From the NCBI GenBank assembly GCA_010119145.1, contig JAACSU010000007.1, positions 639,869-703,868 on the forward strand: DNA of 64,000 nucleotides, read 5' to 3'. Below are positions 48,604 through 59,414 of this stretch, one piece after another (position 1 is the first letter of the stretch; each line of letters begins with the position of its first letter). Below the pieces are notes generated by a model that searched no databases, had not been told where the DNA came from, and was given only the letters and a program-made list of their open reading frames with translations. A program made the position numbers and the translations under genes. The stretch is from Candidatus Gracilibacteria bacterium. Its GTDB lineage: Bacteria > Patescibacteriota > Gracilibacteria > BD1-5 > UBA6164.

Positions 48604-50178
48604 ATGAAAATAGTAATTTCAGTCGTTTGTATGTTTTTTATATTTTTTGTATCAGTTGTTGAGTATTCATATGCTGCTATAAATTATACCCTCACTCCAA
48701 TCAAGTATGAGCTTGAAATGCAACCAGGGGAATCTAAAAATTTTCCTGCAAGTATTCAGAATAATTCTGATAAAACAGTCACTCTTCCTATAACTACTTC
48801 CGATTTTCAATCAAACGGAACTGCGTGAGTTCCCAGTCTCGTGCGTAAGTCAGAACTCGTTTTTCCAGATCAAGAGCTCTCTACTTGGATTACATTACAA
48901 AATAACAGCGTGAGTCTAGCTCCATGAGAAGAATGAACTATTAATTTTAATATTACTGTTCCTGAAACAGCCACTCCAGGATGACATTACTGAGCTGTCA
49001 TATTTAATAATGCAGGTTCAGAAACAAGTACTTGAGGTAATATCTGAATAAACGTAGATTATGGAATAATAATTTTAGTAAATGTTGCTTGAGAAGTTAT
49101 CGTCGATGCTGAAATATGAAATCCTATAATTAATGTTGGATGATCTACATATACATGAAGTTGATCAGCATCAAGTCTGAAAGATTTGGATAATATATCA
49201 ACAAAACCTGATGATAACTCTTGGTATCTTTGAAATGTTGGTGGAGTAAAAATATATCAAATCCCAGATCATTGCCCCCTGTGAGACTTTACGAGTAGTA
49301 GATTTGATAACTTGTGTTTCTCGGTAAATCAAAGCTGAAATAATCCTAGGTCAAACATTTTCAATAATCCTGATTTATTTACTGGTGACTTTAATGTATC
49401 ATTTTGAGTCCCTATTAAAAATAATTGAAACACACATATAAAACCAAATTGAAAAATAGTTCTTAAAGATGAAGATGGAAATGTGATTAAATGAATTGGA
49501 AAAGAATCAATAACCAACGAACAATGAGCAGTAATTGGAGAAAAAATTGTAGACTATATTCCATTTAACGATCAAGGATGAAATGTTCTTCCTAAAACTA
49601 AAAGGCTTTTTGAATCAGAATGGAAATGATTTCCATATAAATCATATGATGATAGTTGAAATCAAATTATCAACTATTGGACTCCAAGTGAATACTATAC
49701 CCAAAAAAATAAAGATGATGCATGATTTTTAATGTTTTGGGAACGAGTATCTGAAAAAAGACAAAACAAAATTATAGATGCCGATATAGAAATAATATAT
49801 TATGATGAAAATGGAGAAGAAATAGTTTTTGAATCTGCTCAAGAGTTTGAGGTTCAGTATATTGAACAACAAATCACTAATAATCCTTATGTAATACTGT
49901 GACTCTTATTATTTGGTTTTGCCTGAGTATTCACTCTCCTATGAATAAGATGGTGGCTTGCAGCTGGAAGAAAAAGAAAATGTTGGAACTGTAAAGAGGA
50001 AATTAAATCAACATGGGAAACGTGTCCATACTGTAAAACAATTCAAAATAAAAAAGAACATCGAAAATTTGAGCAACAATCTCAAGTTCAAGTTGAAAAT
50101 AAAAAAGTTCAAAGCGTTAAAAAAAGTCCTGTAAAAAATCCAACTCCAAAGACAAGAGTTTCAAAAACTAAAAAGTAA
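48604..50178 (+). CDS. membrane-anchored DUF916-like surface protein with cytoplasmic zinc ribbon
   Basis: 524 residues. Signal peptide KIVISVVCMFFIFFVSVVEYSYA, then an Ig-like domain AINYTLTPIKYELEMQPGESKNF that matches the beginning of the WxL-partner family DUF916 (PxxxxxxxxPG, then N-N-S). More beta strands follow to about residue 400, one membrane helix (about 427-452, NPYVILGLLLFGFAGVFTLLG), and a cytoplasmic tail with CWNCKEEI...CPYCKTI, a four-Cys zinc ribbon, and a basic, Lys/Val/Pro-rich end. It may anchor or sense the two surface proteins encoded just upstream. Most glycines are TGA, in contrast to the gene before it. Confidence 0.82.
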
Positions 50179-50183
50179 TATAC

Positions 50184-50214
50184 AAAAAACTCTCACAATA
50201 GTGAGAGTTTTTTT
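50184..50214 (+). terminator. terminator after the DUF916-like gene
   Basis: AAAAAACTCTCAC-aata-GTGAGAGTTTTTTT hairpin. Confidence 0.9.
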
Positions 50215-50222
50215 GTACTGTT

Positions 50223-50927
50223 TTATAATGGATCTGGAGTCCAATGAGTTACTCCTCTTGCAAGTCTCCCAATATGACCTACAATTGTTTGCATCATACT
50301 CAGTAAACCATCATACTTTGTTCGTTGTTCTTGCGTATATTTCTTATGACTATCAGCTTGAACTTGTACTTTATTTTCAATCAAGGTACTCATAGCTACT
50401 TTTTTATAAACATCCATCTTAAAATTAACAAGGCTCATACAAGATGATGCATCAAAATCTTGGTCTAGAAGAGGAGCTGCAGCAAGATTAGGAATAGATC
50501 AACTACATTTAATTCTTTCAGCAAGTATTCCACCATTACAAAGTGTCTTGTACTTCTTATAATATACTCCCTCTACAGAAAGATTTTTTGTGACATCATC
50601 TATAGCTCGAGAAACATCATCTTGTTTATTAGGACCGAAATATGCATCCTTTTGACTTGCAAGTTGACCGAGGTATTGATTAATTTCATCATCTATTTCT
50701 CGAAACGTACTATCCAAAATTATTTGATCTAAGATAGCTTCATTTGAAGGTTTTGAAGTACATATTGGATTTTTTATACTCCTAGAACTTCCATTTTGTT
50801 GTGCGATTTTACAAGTTTGGAAGGCAGAAGCATATTCACACTCTAGCTCAGCTGCAAAAGCATTTCAAGAATATATACTCATTGAAATGAGACAGGAAAT
50901 CGGAATATAGAAATATTTTCTATTCAT
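50223..50927 (-). CDS. secreted cysteine-containing protein of unknown function
   Basis: 234 residues. Signal peptide MNRKYFYIPISCLISMSIYSGNAFA, mature start AELECEYASAFQTCK. The mature part is helical with cysteines in pairs (CEY...TCK, NPICTS, TLCNG, IKCSG, SSCMS). Its style resembles the secreted protein at 6382. The ATG directly follows the stop of the 79-residue gene, and both lie downstream of hsp20 on the same strand. No motif for function was seen. Confidence 0.78.
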
Positions 50928-51167
50928 TTATTTTTTCTTTGAAAATATATTTAAAACTCCAACTGTAAATTTTCAAAAAGTAGTAACTCCTTTTTGAAAG
51001 ATATTTTTACTCGATGTACTGACTTTTTGACTGACTTGTTTTCATTTTTCTGTCCTACTGAGTCAAAAAATAGATGCAGCGGCACCTGTTATCACTATTC
51101 CGGTAATAAATTTATCAACTTTTCAAACATTTTTTGAAACGGTTTTTCTGCTTTTTCTGAAAATCAT
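50928..51167 (-). CDS. 79-residue single-pass membrane protein
   Basis: 79 residues: a basic start MIFRKSRKTVSKNVGKVDKF, one hydrophobic stretch ITGIVITGAAASIFGL, then a Lys/Ser/Gln-rich helical tail ending FSKKK. Not recognised; the layout is like the YtxH-type protein at 1360-1830. It lies nine bases after hsp20 and directly before the secreted 234-residue protein, so the three are probably one operon. Confidence 0.7.
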
Positions 51168-51176
51168 TGGAGTATA

Positions 51177-51638
51177 TTAAGATTGTATTCTATTAATTTT
51201 GATATTTTTGCTATCAAAACGTATTTTTGGAATATGGATGACTAAAAGGTTATTTTCCATAACTGCTTGAATCTGAGAAAAATCCATATTTTCTCAAAGT
51301 ATTATTTTTCTAGTAAAGTTCCCCCAGAAACATTCTTCGTTTTTTATTTCCATAGAGTTTTCATAAAACTCTTTCGGTTTGTTTCTCACTCAAGAAATAG
51401 TCAGTGTAGTCTCATGAACTGAAATATCTATATCTGAGAGTTCTACACCTGCTACAGGAGCCAATATATATATACTCTGATGATTTTCAAGCACATCAAG
51501 TGATATCTGTCCTAATTCTGACTCACTTGCCTCTCATGACTCACTATGCTCATCGCTACCATCAAAATCATCTTCTGAACGTACGTGTATTTTTTTTTCG
51601 TGATTATCTTCATCTCAGAGACCAAAGAGCTTAAACAT
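51177..51638 (-). CDS. small heat-shock protein (Hsp20/alpha-crystallin)
   Basis: 153 residues. The alpha-crystallin domain (about 60-153) shows IYILAPVAGVELSDIDISVHETTLTISGVR, then the CFWGNFTRKIILGENMDF segment corresponding to the family's F-x-R-x-x-x-L-P, and NLLVIHIPKI. The acidic N-terminal arm is short (many Glu/Asp/Ser). It is an ATP-independent chaperone that holds unfolded proteins. The family's A-x-x-x-N-G-V-L motif is AVMENNLL here. It leads the three-gene minus-strand unit. Confidence 0.85.
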
Positions 51639-51685
51639 ATCTCATTTTCTAAAATATAATACATAATATTGTAGGAAAAAGCATC

Positions 51686-51718
51686 AAAAAAACAATCTTT
51701 TAAAAGATTGTTTTTTTT
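51686..51718 (-). terminator. rluD terminator
   Basis: On the minus strand AAAACAATCTTTTAAAAGATTGTTTTTTT; it overlaps the rluD stop. Confidence 0.85.
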
Positions 51719-52655
51719 AAATATTTTCAAGGTCTAATTCTCAGATCATACTTTGCATATCATGCTTTAGTGGAGCAATAAATGAAACAGCTTTTGAGTA
51801 CAGTTCAAAATCAAGTCTATACGCATGTAGTGCTTGTCTATGAATCTGGTGCTTTGTTGCTATTCTTTTGTTTACCTTTGGATTTCAGTACACACTATCC
51901 CCTAAAATTGGGTACCCAATACTCGCTAAATGAACTCTGATTTGGTGTGTTCGCCCAGTTTCAAGATCTATTTTGATAATACTATATTCTTCATCAACGT
52001 ATCAAATAACCTTTCAATGCGTAATTGCATGTTTTGGATTGAGAGGATTTTGAATTGTCATCCTAATCTTGTTGTAGGGATCTCGTCCTATATCAGAGGT
52101 AATAGTGAAATCTGTTTGTGTAAGCACTCCAGCAACTATAGCGATATAATATTTCTTTATGTCTCTATTTTTAATGATATCAGAAATATAATGCATCATC
52201 ATATCATTTTTTACAGTTATGAGAGCTCAACTCGTATCTTTATCTAATCTATGAACAATTCAAGGTCTTTGTTCTCCTGAAATAACTGGGAGTTTTTCTT
52301 TACAGTGGTATAATAATGCATTTACAAGGGTCCCTGACTTGCCTTCTATTCCGGGAGTTGGATGGACATTTATACCGGCTTGCTTATTGATTATACATAG
52401 ATTTTCATCTTCAAATATGATATCAAGAGGAATATTTTCAGCAAGAATCTCATAACTCGTTATTATTTCTTGAATTGTAATAGCATCTCTTGGCTGAAGC
52501 TTAAGATTCTTTTTTACCGTTTCACCATTTACTCTCACACATCCTGTATCAATGAGTTTTTGTATATATGAACGTGAAAGTTCTCAAAAAAGAGCTGATA
52601 GATAGATATCAACTCTCGTAGCTTTGTTAATGTGTATGCAGAAATTGTAGTTCAT
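51717..52655 (-). CDS. rluD: 23S rRNA pseudouridine synthase (RluD family)
   Basis: 312 residues. An N-terminal S4 domain ([22 protein letters not shown], about 11-60) precedes the catalytic domain with [21 protein letters not shown], the catalytic HRLDKDTSG (Asp in HRLDKDT) and [13 protein letters not shown]. RluD family enzymes make pseudouridine in 23S rRNA; RluC or RluA cannot be excluded. It is two bases after the 132-residue gene and probably coupled to it. Confidence 0.94.
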
Positions 52656-52657
52656 TA

Positions 52658-53056
52658 TTATAGTCAAAGGGATTTTTTTATTTCGTCTTGTTTTACTTTG
52701 TCTTCAGATTCCTTTTCTTTATTTTCAAGTTCTGATTTATAAAGATCTCCAAGGTGAATCCATTCGTTTTGTTGCTTTGTGAGCAATTTTTTAATATCTT
52801 CAGGATGATCCTTTGCAAGATCTCTAAATTTATCTCTTTCTTCAGTGAAAACTTTTGTAAGCTCATCAAATTGAAATTGAGAAAGAGTTGGGACTGCGTC
52901 AACTACCCTCTTCTTTTCCATAGTATTAAGTGAGAGAGAATGTTTGAGTAAATCTTGAAAATCTCAAGTATTTATATCTACATTATCAGAGTGAAGTCAT
53001 AGAAGCTCATGAATAATACTATCTACTTGTTGTTCTGTGATTTGATTATCGGACAT
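52658..53056 (-). CDS. small acidic helical protein of unknown function
   Basis: 132 residues, not recognised. It is all-helical by eye, with DLLKHSLSLNTMEKKRVVDAVPTLSQF in the middle, and a Lys/Glu-rich C-terminal half likely to form a coiled coil (ELENKEKESEDKVKQDE). No membrane segment. A TGA near the end is Gly and gives two more codons before TAA. It is the first gene of the unit with rluD and may be a binding or assembly factor; that is only inference. Confidence 0.72.
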
Positions 53057-53131
53057 GAGATATATTTGCTAAAATCTAAAATTCACTAAAATTATAACTA
53101 AATTTTAACAAATTCAATTTTTTTTTGATTT

Positions 53132-53686
53132 ATGGGTATATTCAAGACTGAGTGAGTCGTATTTCAGGTTTTTAAAGCAACGGAAAAAGAGATACAATAT
53201 ACAGTATTTTTCAAAGATTATGGAGTACTTCGAGTAAGCAGAAAAAAGAAAAACAAGGAAAAATCTATAGATATATGACAACATATAAGCTGTGAGGTTC
53301 TCACTTCTCACTCAAAGAGCCTAGCAACTCTCTCTCAAATTAGTATCATTTCGTCATTTCAAAGTGTAGAAAGGACTTATAGTGAATTAGAAAAATTTTT
53401 AAAAATATTAGCACTCATTTACAAAGAACTCCCCTATTGAAGTCCACATTATGAAATATTTAATCTACTGACTGTAATGATTGCGTACTGAGACAAAATA
53501 AATGTTCAACAACTCATCATTACCTCCCTTAAAATAGTTTGAATTGTATGAAATCTTCCAGATAAAAATTCTGACCCATTAGTTCAGAAAATTTTAAAAT
53601 TCATACATACTCATTCATATTCTGATATTCTTAGACTGGGGAAAATACCTGAAGAAACACAAAAAAAATTAGAGCAATTGCTCTAA
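53132..53686 (+). CDS. recO: RecO-like DNA repair protein
   Basis: 184 residues, somewhat short for RecO (usually about 200-250). The N-terminal part (GIFKTEGVVFQVFKATEKEIQYTVFFKDYGVLRVSRKK) fits the RecO OB fold, with the later LATLSQISIISSFQSVERTY. The C-terminal helical domain is present, but the zinc-finger cysteines of many RecO proteins are absent. RecO loads RecA with RecR. The call rests on overall pattern, not a unique motif. Confidence 0.6.
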
Positions 53687-53692
53687 TTTTTT
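53661..53692. terminator. bidirectional terminator between recO and dnaJ
   Basis: AAAAAAAATTAGAGCAATTGCTCTAATTTTTT; the recO stop lies inside the stem and dnaJ ends just beyond. Confidence 0.85.
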
Positions 53693-54413
53693 AGTATCCA
53701 ATATTTTCTCTGATTCTTTCTAACATATGTTTATCAACTTCAGAAATATTTTTTGGCATAAGAGCCTCAGCTTTGACAATGAGATTTCATTTTTTATTTC
53801 CCTCAGATTTTCAAAACTCTTTAACTCTAAACTTTGTCCCAGGTTTCGTTCAAGCAGGTATAGTGAGCTTAGCTTTTTGGCCATAAACTCCAGTTACTTC
53901 TATTTTACACCCTAAAATCATATCAAAAACTGGGATTTGATATACCTTTTCAAAATCAAGTGTCTCAGGTTTCTTTGCTTCCTCTTGGGTTTGTCTACTT
54001 CCAGAAGATCCTCTTCACATCCCACCTCAAAATAAATCTCAAAAATCAAATTCCACATTTTGACCTCGAGATCGACTATTTCATGCGCCTCAAAATTGTG
54101 AAAAAATATCCTCAAATCCAGATGCTCACCCAGAGCTATAACTTCAAGAACTTGCTCAACCAAAAGGATTTCATGAAGCACCTCAAAAGGGATTTCATTT
54201 TGAACTTCAAAAAGTATCATATTGCTTCCTTTTACTTGAATCTGAAAGTGTTTGATACGCTTCGTTGACGTCTTTAAACTTTTTTTCAGCTCAGGTATCA
54301 TCTTTATTTTTGTCTGGATGATATTTCATTGCCTGTTTCCTGTAAGCTTTTTTGATTTCATCAGCACTTGCAGTTTTAGAAACTCATAGGATATCGTAGT
54401 AGTTTTGTGCCAT
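53691..54413 (-). CDS. dnaJ: short DnaJ-family co-chaperone without zinc fingers
   Basis: 240 residues. J domain at 1-65 with the HPD motif (YHPDKNKDD) and [22 protein letters not shown] Gly/Phe/Ser-rich linker (about 70-145; its glycines are mostly TGA) is followed by one C-terminal substrate-binding domain ([19 protein letters not shown], then TIPAGTKPGTKF). The CxxCxGxG zinc fingers and the second C-terminal domain are missing, so it is nearer to CbpA-type or a shortened DnaJ. It activates DnaK, which is not in this window. Confidence 0.88.
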
Positions 54414-54476
54414 ATTTATTTGACTTTTATTAATTTTATAATATAAATTATTTATATTTTTTAATTCTTTTTTTGT

Positions 54477-54926
54477 ATGAATAAAACTATTCACCTCACT
54501 ATTATATGTCTATTATGTTTCTTTTCAAGCATATTTGTGAGTCACGCACAAGAGGGATATATGAGCCAACTGTTACAACTTGAAACTGGGACAGAAATTT
54601 ATAAATTTCAAAACCTCCCAACACTCAACCCAAGAACTTTTAAGAACCCAAATGTTCAATTTACATTTAACAGATTCAGGCATGTGGACGCTGTACTGAG
54701 AAATGAAATCATATCTCAATATGCTCAATGAAACATCACTACATATCAGCTTCAAGATCTCATTAGAACATACTGACTATTTATTTATCATACCTGAAAA
54801 ACATTTGGCTACATAGATAGAAGTGAGAGATGACTCAGAGGTAAAGAAATAGAAACAGCCATAGTAAACGGCTACTCTCAAATGAGAATGAGTTACTGAA
54901 AAGTTCAAGGTATTTTAAGGAATTAA
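54477..54926 (+). CDS. small secreted protein of unknown function
   Basis: 149 residues. Signal peptide MNKTIHLTIICLLCFFSSIFVSHA, mature start QEGYMSQLLQLETG. The rest is mixed alpha/beta with many Tyr, Phe and Arg residues and no cysteine. Not recognised. It stands alone before a methyltransferase gene. Confidence 0.7.
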
Positions 54927-54971
54927 AGAATATGTTGGAATTATTAAATTACTTTAATTAAAAGTTGAAAA

Positions 54972-55538
54972 ATGAATAGAAATGATGAATTTAGTGATTA
55001 TTATTGGGAAAACTGCACAAAGGAAAATTATGCTCCCAAGATTGTTCAATGAATATGAGTAAGATTAGAAAGATATGGGCTTGATTCGTTAGTATGAAAG
55101 TTCAATGATAGATCATTAAGAATTTTAGAAGTTGGAAGCTGAAATTGAGAATTATTAAATGCTTTTTTAAGTGCTTGATTTCATGATGTGAGATGATTAG
55201 ATATGAATCCTCGTCACATGCGTAAATATCCAGAACTTAGTAGTATTGTCGATATAAATGCTATTCAAATGAAAAGTAGAGAACCTGATGAAAAATTATT
55301 TGATGTAGTATACACAAATTTAGTCTTTGATGAAGATTATTACAGGGAACAACAAAATGACTGATTTAGGAGTAATATGTTACAATGAATTCATTCTCAT
55401 TTACAACCAGACGGATTGTATTATTGAGAAGAATACCATCAACTTAGTGAAATTATGAAAGAGATTGATTTAATACGGCCTAGAGCAAATAGCCTCGTAT
55501 GAATTTTTGATAAAATAATAATTCCTTCAAAAATGTAA
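54972..55538 (+). CDS. SAM-dependent methyltransferase (Methyltransf_11/23 type)
   Basis: 188 residues. ILEVGSGNGELLNAF is motif I, GLDMNPRHM the acidic strand-2 end, VVYTNLVFDED motif IV-like, and HSHLQPDGLYYGEEY motif V-like. Several TGA glycines sit in motif I. Target unknown; it may act on a small molecule, lipid or sugar. It is 46 bases after the small secreted protein and ends at a terminator. Confidence 0.85.
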
Positions 55539-55542
55539 AAAT

Positions 55543-55565
55543 AAGAGCTAATTGCTCTTTTTTTT
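55543..55565. terminator. terminator after the methyltransferase gene
   Basis: AAGAGC-taatt-GCTCTT then a T-run; the convergent ftsE-like gene ends at its far side. Confidence 0.75.
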
Positions 55566-56250
55566 AAAACTCTAAATTATATTCTCAACCTATATGGTCA
55601 GCAACTATAGATTTATCTTTAAATACTATGACTCTTTTGTGCATAGAGTTCACTATATTTTTATCATGAGTCGCGAGGATAACTGTTTTACCATCTTTAT
55701 TAAGATCTAAAAATATTTTCATAATCTCAGCTGCAGTAACAGGGTCTAGATTCCCAGTTGGTTCATCTCCAATAATGATAGCTGGATCATGCACCAGTGC
55801 TCTGGCAATTGAAACTCTTTGTTTTTCTCACCCTGAAAGTTCTTGTACTGATGTATCTTTTTTAGTAAGAAGTCATACCTGCTCCAAAGTTTGAGGGACT
55901 TTTTTTTGTATTTGATGATCCTTATACCCACATACTTCCATTGCAAAAGCAACGTTTTCATACACTGATTTTGACTCCATAAGCTTATAATCTTGAAATA
56001 TTACTCCAATACTTCTTCTATAATCGAGTAATAATTTTTCAGTGAGATTTCTGTATAAGAATCAACCATTATCCAGTACGATATCTCATCTTTCAGGTTT
56101 AAAATCTCATATTATAGAGCGAATAAGTGTGGTTTTACCTGAACCTGAGTATCCAATGAAAAATACAAATTCTCAAGGTTTTATGCTGAGATTTATATTC
56201 CTAAGAACTATTTTATTTTTAAAACTAAGAGTGAGATTGTCTATTTTCAT
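55564..56250 (-). CDS. ftsE: ABC transporter ATP-binding protein (FtsE/LolD type)
   Basis: 228 residues. Walker A IGYSGSGKTTLI, Q-loop VIFQDYKLM, signature LSGGEKQR (second Gly is TGA), Walker B ALVHDPAIIIGDEPTGNLDP, and the switch His in LATHDKNIV. The DEPTGNLDP and short length fit FtsE or LolD. FtsE works with FtsX in cell-wall hydrolase control; no FtsX-like permease is adjacent, so LolD or MacB-type remains possible. Confidence 0.85.
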
Positions 56251-56322
56251 ACTATATTTTTAATTATTTCTCATTGAGAATATATAAGAAGCTGAGAATT
56301 GCAAGCTTGTTGCAAGTATTCA

Positions 56323-58800
56323 TTATTGTTTTTCGGTATTTCTAGCCCTTTGTTTATCACGTTTTTCTTGTTCTTTTTTTTCTTTGTATTCTTCTTTTCG
56401 TTGTTCCCATTCTTCTTCAGATTTTTCTATATCTGCCATTGATTGATTTATTTTTCACTCTACTACAGATCGCTTTTTACAGTACCTTTCTCTTGAAACT
56501 TGAAGTATTTTTTGATATCTCTCTTGAAATTCTTCTTCATCTTTAGGGTGTGGAGGAAAGGTCACGGCAGAGAATATTGGAGATGGCATTCCATCTATGA
56601 GTTCTTTGATATAAATTGTATATTTTTTTTGATTCATCAGGTCATCTGCTTCAATATTTCAAGCAAATGCTTCTGCAAGCATTTTTGAGTCGTTGTATCA
56701 CACTTGAAATGAAATCAGGCTTCAGACATTCCCAAACACAGCTCCTCGAACCGTTTCAGTCATTTGATCAATATACTGATTTGCCATTACAAGGTTCAAC
56801 TTATATTTTCGAGCTTCGGATAAGATAGTAGAAAAACTATCAGTTGCAAAGTTTTGAAACTCATCTACATAGAGATAAAAATCTATTCTTTTACTCTCAG
56901 GTATATCAGCCCGACTCATGGCATCTAACTGAAATTTTGTGACAATCATCGCTCATAGCAAACTTGAAGCATCTTCTCAAATCTTTCACTTTGAGAGATT
57001 AACTATAATAATTTTTTTATGATCCATAGCCCATCGCAGTGAAAATGAATTCTTTGGTTGCCCAAGAACATTTCTTAGAATTGTACTAGAGAGAAATTGT
57101 CCAACTTTATTGAGTATTGGTCCTGCAGTTTCATTTCGTTGTTGAGGAGTCAGTTTTCCGTACTCATGAGTCCAAAACTTTTTCACAACTGGATCAGTTA
57201 TTTTCTTCACTACCTTAGCCCGAAATACTTCACTGGTTAACATCAGTGGAATAGAAATAAGAGTCGTGTTTGGATATTCCATAAGTGCTAAAATTGTATT
57301 TCTGAGCGTATGCTCAAGTCTAGGTCCCCACGACTCACCAAAAATACGCTTAAATATTCAAACAAGTCATGAAGCTACAAAAGAACGTTGATCATCAGAG
57401 ATATTTTCAAGCATATTAAATGCTATTGGCCAATCTGTATCAGATGGATCAAAAATAATCGTTTGGTTCGTTCTACTCTTTGGTATAAGCCCTATAATTC
57501 ATTCAGCCAAATCTCCGTGTGGGTCTATAACAGCCACTCAACGACCTTTATGAATATCATCCATAATCATGTTTTCAAGCAAGACAGATTTTCACATTCA
57601 CGTCTTCCCTATGATATACATATGACGACGTCTATCATCTGGACTAATACCAAAACTCATATCTGTACCCCTAAAATTAGTTTTTCAAACAGGAGTAAGA
57701 ATTGATTGAGGATGAATATCATCGTCTAAATCAGGATCAATAATCGGGAGATTTGATGGTGGCTCAAAGGCTCTACTGGAAACCCAGTTTATATATGGAG
57801 TTGTAACATAACTGGTTGGTAAATGTACAAGTCATGATAGCTCAGCACTAGAAACAATATTTCATCTCGTTATTTTTCTTTGTTTTGCAGATTCAATATC
57901 AATAACTTCATGAGAAATGTAATCAAGTTTAAAACTATTTTGTCCAAAATTTGAATACACCGAAAGCGTCGAAGCTATCTCTTTAATAGAGGCTTCTACT
58001 TCAAATTGATCCTCTCAGGCACATATAAGATTTACATCTATTTCAAATCATTCACTTCTGAGTTTTGGTAAAAACTTTGGATCAATTGAATCTGGATTAT
58101 CCTGTAAATCAGATCGTAGATCCTGAGATTCTCTTTCAAGTACTTGTGTGTTATCAGCTTCCTGAGAAGCTCAAATTCACAAAATGAGTCTTAAAAATTT
58201 TGCCAATAATATAAATGGAGAAAAAATTAATTTTAAATATGGAAAACCTGGATGTAAAAGAAGGTCTTTTATAAATTGAGGAGAATCTGAGCTAAGAATT
58301 TGTATTTTTTTCTTGGCATCTTTTTTCCAATTTTTGGAATTAACAGGTCTAAAATTAACTTGAAATGTATTGAGAGTATACTTTCAAGTCTTAGAAAGCG
58401 CTCAAGTAAGAGAACTAAATGGATCTATCACTCCTAATTTTCAAACACTGACACTTGGGTCCTCAAAGGTCTTGAGGCTATACAAATAATGTTTAGAAAC
58501 TCCAATTTTTCAAACAGAGATTTTATCATTCGGGATGGCTTCAAGGTAGTCAGATATTTCATATATCTCAACATTATTAAAATGAGCGTATATTTGATTC
58601 TTAAGAAATCAAGAGTATTTCTCAGAACATATTATAAAAAACCTAATTCTATTTCAGAGTTTTGTAACTTCAAAAGTGAAAGAATCTCAATTATTTTTTC
58701 CTGAATACGCCTTATGTAAAATAACCAGAATTTCGTGGAAAATATCTGGTCCTTTTTCATTTTGCCTATCTACAAGTATTTCTAAGTATTTTTTTTGCAT
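56323..58800 (-). CDS. VirD4/TraD-like ATPase (type IV secretion coupling-protein family)
   Basis: 825 residues. An N-terminal region of about 290 residues has one hydrophobic segment (LKLIFSPFILLAKFLRLILGIG, about 185-206) that may be a membrane anchor. Walker A is YIIGKTGMGKS (398-405, Gly by TGA), then GVAVIDPHGDLAEGI (Walker B) and the sensor region with LYVDEFQNFATDSFSTILSEARKYKLNLVMANQY. This DEFQNF-NQY pattern is typical of VirD4/TraG/HerA-like DNA-pumping ATPases. The C-terminal tail is charged and coiled. No VirB, relaxase or other transfer gene is visible. Confidence 0.87.
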
Positions 58801-58809
58801 ATATAAAGA

Positions 58810-58841
58810 AAAAATATGCTTGTAGTATAGCATATTTTTTT
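58810..58841 (-). terminator. terminator after the superoxide reductase gene
   Basis: AAAAATATGCT-tgtagt-ATAGCATATTTTTT hairpin between the SOR gene (ending 58865) and the start of the VirD4-like gene. Confidence 0.7.
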
Positions 58842-58864
58842 AAAATAGTGAATTTTTTTATGTG

Positions 58865-59335
58865 TTATTCTACCTCTAAGAGTCCAGTTGACCAAAGTCA
58901 GTGACGAGAACAACTTGCTCGTATTTCATATGAGTCCAATCATGATATATCAAACTCAGCCACTGGATCTTCTTCCTCCATTATAAATATCTCCTCAACA
59001 ATATGACCTTCTTCATCAACTAGATAGATAGATGTGATTCTATTATCATCTCAAACAGGATGCATCTCTTCTCAGATTTGCACCTCCACTCTTTCCGAAT
59101 CTTGGTATACAATTGATGGGATATGCTCTTTTTCTATTTGATTTAAATATTTAGGATTTTCAGCATACAAAACTTCATCTTCTATAGGTGAAAAATCTTC
59201 GAAACTTCAGTCACATGAGGGACAATGTACTTCCTCGCTAATTTCATCAATGCCCGTCCCAGCATCAATTCCATCAGACTCCTCTCCAAGGGACTCGTCG
59301 TATATGTAACTACAATTCACACAAAGAAATCTCAT
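58865..59335 (-). CDS. rubredoxin-superoxide reductase fusion (desulfoferrodoxin-like)
   Basis: 156 residues. Residues about 1-50 are a rubredoxin-type iron site: CVNCSYIYDES with GIDAGTGID and later CPSCDGSF. Residues about 75-156 are a superoxide reductase domain: KEHIPSIVY (His ligand), EEMHPVGDDN (His ligand, then the position of the next His), EEGHIVEEI and the final SCSRHGLWS (Cys and His ligands). It turns superoxide into peroxide in the cytoplasm without making oxygen, which suits an anaerobe. One of the four expected His ligands, six residues after HP, is Asn here. Confidence 0.8.
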
Positions 59336-59414
59336 AAGAAGAAAGTAAAAAAATTTAAAACATTAGGTATTATTCATATACTATGACAAAGTCTCTCAAT
59401 AATCAAATTTTTTT

